This document shows positions 61,020 through 64,000 of a DNA stretch of 64,000 nt, in pieces. The translations under genes and the position numbers were made by a program. Source of the stretch: Lachancea mirantina (taxonomy: Eukaryota; Ascomycota; Saccharomycetes; Saccharomycetales; Saccharomycetaceae); NCBI GenBank assembly GCA_900074745.1, contig LT598467.1, forward strand, positions 558,001 through 622,000, written 5' to 3'. Position 1 is the first letter of the stretch; each line of letters begins with the position of its first letter. The notes under the pieces are model-generated. The model ran no database searches and was not told the DNA's origin. It saw nothing but the letters and a program-made list of their open reading frames with translations.

Positions 61020-61569
61020 TGCTGGATATTTCTGATCTAAGCTATATAATCACTTCTCTCGAACAACTATCTAACAACAACGTTTAAAAATGAAAATGCC
61101 CAATTCAGAAATAGTGACACCCTTCTATCTGAAAAGCGGTGCTCAAACGTGGACATTACAAATGGATTCTTTTCGTCTTTTATATCTCGATTCTGACGCC
61201 GATCTCCCCCGGACACAAAGACCGGCTGGCGTCAACAGAAGACACCCAGACCTTTCGTGTCGCCGATATTAGAAAAATTTCAACATATCAACCTCAGATC
61301 AAGGAGTTTCGAGCAGGGGCAGGGATATAATAGAGCGGATCTGCAGAGAGTCCCAGACTCGAGAAGCAGTAAAGGCTAAATTTGGCCTACTTATAATCAG
61401 AATTAAGGAAAAACGAACAAGAACGGAGCAGTTGGCCCGGACTTAGCCGGTAATTTAGAGGCAGAACTGTGCTCTAACTTGTCGAGTAAAGCAACGTGTA
61501 GGCAACGTAAGGAGTGCACATTCGAGCTCAACGAAACACGGTGCTAAGACCCAAAGATCAGAACGGTTG
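61020..61569. other. Divergent gap between RRT8/LDS copy C and PAS kinase
   Basis: 550 bases with both promoters. A 60-codon frame at 61090-61272 (+) is not supported by any recognisable sequence. Nothing else seen. Confidence 0.45.
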
Positions 61570-64000
61570 ATGCAGGTAATGTCGGAAAATATCGTTCATA
61601 GTGAAAACAGAAGCGACGGGGAGTTGTGGGACGCAGAGCCGAAATTAGCAGCAGCAGGGTTATCTCTGCCAGGGGGGAGTGATTACAGTTTACGTGAGCT
61701 GGTCAGTTTCCCGAACGAGTCTACCAGGGCTTATTCGTACAATCCGCTGTCGCCAAACTCGCTAGCAGTTCGGCTGCGGATTTTGAAACGGTCGTTGGAG
61801 ATCATGATTCACAACCCAAGCTTACTGAAGGAACATGAGTCTGTGGACCACAAGAGGATGCAGACGCCGAGCTGGAGCAGAGCAGAGGCTCCATTGAGTG
61901 CTCTGGGCCAGAAAAGCCGCCCACAGCTGGGAAGAAGCAGCAGCCACGAGGGCATCTTATCACACCAGAGGACTTCGAAACTGCGAAACGCGTCTTCTGC
62001 AGCACTTTCTGCATTGTTCAGAGGCCCAGAGACTGGTGCGATACCGTCAGGTGACATGCAGCGGACTTTTTCGTCGCCAAGACCTTCTTTAATGCCCAGA
62101 GCGTCACATCCGTCACCACGAACCATAGCCGAGACTCCTAGCTCAGAGTCGAGCTCAGCGCGCAGCTCAATAGCTGAAAGCAGTAGCGTTCTCGATCCAA
62201 ATGCTTCGGTATCGTCATTCTATCAAACTAATGGTAACAACAGCACGGACGTTTTACAGACAAAGAGAGATGATCTCGAGAGCTTACTTCATCTCTTGAA
62301 TGAGGCACTACAAAATCATCTCTTTTCCAAGGCCTCCAATCTTCATAGGATGTCCCTTTTCAATATTAACAAATTATCCCTAGGTCTTAACGGCAAGGAT
62401 AATGGAGATCCCATATCTGCTGAAGGTAAACAAGAAAAAATGTTGAAGAAAAAACTTTTAGACAGTCTGGCGCAACCTTTTTTCGAGTCTTTCACAACTG
62501 ATTCTGCCCCCGACGAGGAGGTCGTAGATGGAAAAGATTTCGGTCGCTTTTCTCCCGACAATTTCTCTTTTGCTAACTTTCAAACGACCGCACCTGAAAA
62601 CAACCGGATTTTGCATGTATTTATATCTGGCAAGAATTCGTCTCCACAAGCTATCTTTAGTTGCATCCACGAATATCCATGGAATTTTAAGAGCGCCAAC
62701 GATTTAGCTTGTCTCACTTTCGGGATTTCTAGAAATGCATTGCGAGCACTTACTTTGTTGGATCTGATTCATTCAGACAGTAGAAATTTTGTGTTAAACA
62801 AGCTTACATCAACCGAGAATGAGGAGTTGGTTTTCGCGGGCGAAATTGTTGGCATTGTACAACCTGGAGCCCAGAGCTCACGACTAGTCTGGGCATCACT
62901 CTGGGCGAAAAGGAAGAACGGCCTATTAGTGTGCGTGTTTGAAAAGGTTCCATGTGATTACATGGATATGCTGCTGGATTTAAATGACTTCACCGTTGAA
63001 AGCATTACTGGCGGTGAGGGTTTAAGTTTCCGAGATCAAGAGGAATCTGGAGCTAAAGAAAATCAGGCGGAAATGAAAGATTTTCTCGGAAAGGAAACCG
63101 CTCCAGCGAAAAACGATATACACATTGTGAAAACTTTGAGTGGCTCTTTGACGAAGCTAATAGATGACGTTAGGAATGGTGATGTCTTTACCGAAGATGA
63201 TGACCTTTTACCTATGTGCATTCGCGTGTCTCAACACATAAACAGGGTGAGGTATTTCACGCTGAATCATTTGTCTTACAACATACCTTGTGCTGTGTCA
63301 TGCACCATTCTCGAGAACGGCATGAAGCTAAAGATCCATAGTCTGCCATATCAAGCAGGAATTTTCATTCTCAATTCGTCAAATTTCAAATTGATTAGCT
63401 TCAACAAATCAATCTCTAAGAACATGTTTGGACTTCACGCAAGTGAACTCATAAACAAAGACATTACCGAAATTATCCCTCCGTTTTGCGATATAATTGA
63501 TCATATCAGAACCGAGCACCCGAACCTGGACATCAATTCTCCAAAAAATAAAGGACTGGTTCTGACAGAGCATTTTTTCCGAAAGATGCATTCGGAGCTG
63601 GATCCGGTAGGCAATTTTTATGATTCGATTGGCATTGATGCTATTCACAGAGACGAGAGTGTCATAAAAGTTGACATTCAATTGCGAGTTATGGATTCTT
63701 CAACGGTTATTCTTTGGATTACGCATTCAAGGGACGTTTTATTCCAAAATTATACAACTAATCCTTCTCAATTACAGATTTTGAAGGAAAATGAAATCGC
63801 ATCGGTCACAAGTAATAGCAGTTCCGCATCTTCTTCTAAGACGCAAAGCAAAAGGTATAATGCACACGAATTGAAGTCGCTTGGTACAAAGCCAGAAAAA
63901 CCTAGCCCAGAGAATAATACTGAGAAAGTTGGGATAAAAAAAGAAGGCGGCGAACCATCTATCAAGCACGAGAGCTCTTTTGAGGATGGATCTCAGGATA
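61570..64000 (+). CDS. PSK1/PSK2: PAS domain kinase Psk1/Psk2, 5' part only
   Basis: An open frame from ATG 61570 to the window end, 810 codons, with the kinase domain expected beyond. Yeast PAS kinase phosphorylates Ugp1 and translation factors and so directs glucose towards cell-wall glucan. The first ~250 residues are Ser-rich and likely disordered. Residues ~340-640 include the PAS-type regions: DLACLTFGISRNALRALTLL with DLIHSD, a segment VFAGEIVGIVQ, and SLPYQAGIFILNSSNFKLIS with GLHASELINKDITEIIPPFC. ATG at 61579 (MSEN) is an alternative start. Position after the LDS-type genes agrees with both YAL018C-YAL017W and YOL047C-YOL045W, so this is the single pre-WGD copy. Confidence 0.93.
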   Translation, partial: MQVMSENIVHSENRSDGELWDAEPKLAAAGLSLPGGSDYSLRELVSFPNESTRAYSYNPLSPNSLAVRLRILKRSLEIMIHNPSLLKEHESVDHKRMQTPSWSRAEAPLSALGQKSRPQLGRSSSHEGILSHQRTSKLRNASSAALSALFRGPETGAIPSGDMQRTFSSPRPSLMPRASHPSPRTIAETPSSESSSARSSIAESSSVLDPNASVSSFYQTNGNNSTDVLQTKRDDLESLLHLLNEALQNHLFSKASNLHRMSLFNINKLSLGLNGKDNGDPISAEGKQEKMLKKKLLDSLAQPFFESFTTDSAPDEEVVDGKDFGRFSPDNFSFANFQTTAPENNRILHVFISGKNSSPQAIFSCIHEYPWNFKSANDLACLTFGISRNALRALTLLDLIHSDSRNFVLNKLTSTENEELVFAGEIVGIVQPGAQSSRLVWASLWAKRKNGLLVCVFEKVPCDYMDMLLDLNDFTVESITGGEGLSFRDQEESGAKENQAEMKDFLGKETAPAKNDIHIVKTLSGSLTKLIDDVRNGDVFTEDDDLLPMCIRVSQHINRVRYFTLNHLSYNIPCAVSCTILENGMKLKIHSLPYQAGIFILNSSNFKLISFNKSISKNMFGLHASELINKDITEIIPPFCDIIDHIRTEHPNLDINSPKNKGLVLTEHFFRKMHSELDPVGNFYDSIGIDAIHRDESVIKVDIQLRVMDSSTVILWITHSRDVLFQNYTTNPSQLQILKENEIASVTSNSSSASSSKTQSKRYNAHELKSLGTKPEKPSPENNTEKVGIKKEGGEPSIKHESSFEDGSQD

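Noticed and set aside
1-64000. tRNA genes, a point centromere, or transposon ends
   Set aside because: The longer gaps were read for B-box-like GGTTCGA sequences, CDEI/CDEIII motifs and terminal repeats; no convincing case was found. A covariance-model scan would be more reliable than reading by eye.

Overview
The window is nuclear DNA from a budding yeast of the family Saccharomycetaceae whose lineage did not undergo the whole-genome duplication (WGD). Almost every gene has a recognisable Saccharomyces cerevisiae counterpart. The order here interleaves two S. cerevisiae tracks: the chromosome I run SNC1-MYO4-FRT2-SAW1-DRS2-MAK16-LTE1-PMT2-FUN26-CCR4-ATS1-FUN30-LDS1-PSK1, and the chromosome XV runs VMA4-MIP1-SCD5-SNC2-MYO2-FRT1-PRO2-LDB19-PMT3 and GAL11-GSH2-RRT8-LDS2-PSK2. 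Each duplicated pair is present once, which is the signature of a pre-WGD arrangement. A Lachancea-like genus is a guess; the genus cannot be fixed from the sequence alone. Family assignments and S. cerevisiae comparisons are from memory, not from a search.

Layout: VMA4 (-), MIP1 (+), an NSRP1-like splicing-factor gene (-), SCD5 (+), a v-SNARE gene with an intron (+), MYO2 (-), FRT1/2 (+), SAW1 with two introns (+), PRO2 (+), DRS2 (-), MAK16 (-), LTE1 (-), a Zn2Cys6 regulator without a syntenic S. cerevisiae counterpart (+), LDB19/ART1 (+), PMT2/3 (-), a likely gene relic (-), FUN26 (-), CCR4 (-), ATS1 (-), FUN30 (+), GAL11/MED15 (+), GSH2 (+), three tandem RRT8/LDS genes (-), and the first 810 codons of a PAS kinase (+) cut by the window end. 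No tRNA, rRNA, centromere, transposon or CRISPR array was found by eye.

The genes do not form a pathway, but a trafficking and polarity theme recurs: myosin V, exocytic v-SNARE, aminophospholipid flippase, SCD5 and the arrestin ART1.

The most striking observation is in ATS1. Its only ATG opens a 20-codon frame, and the RCC1-repeat body lies in the +1 frame with no ATG near its start. The two frames meet exactly at CTT AGG C, the heptamer that drives +1 programmed frameshifting in Ty1 and ABP140. Skipping one base there restores the conserved Q-L-G-L-G-H. Other points of note are five very short introns (55-72 nt), including two in SAW1; an intron at the same site in two of the three tandem RRT8/LDS genes; a perfect PAC plus RRPE promoter on MAK16; and a hairpin with two inverted URS1-like sites between ATS1 and FUN30.
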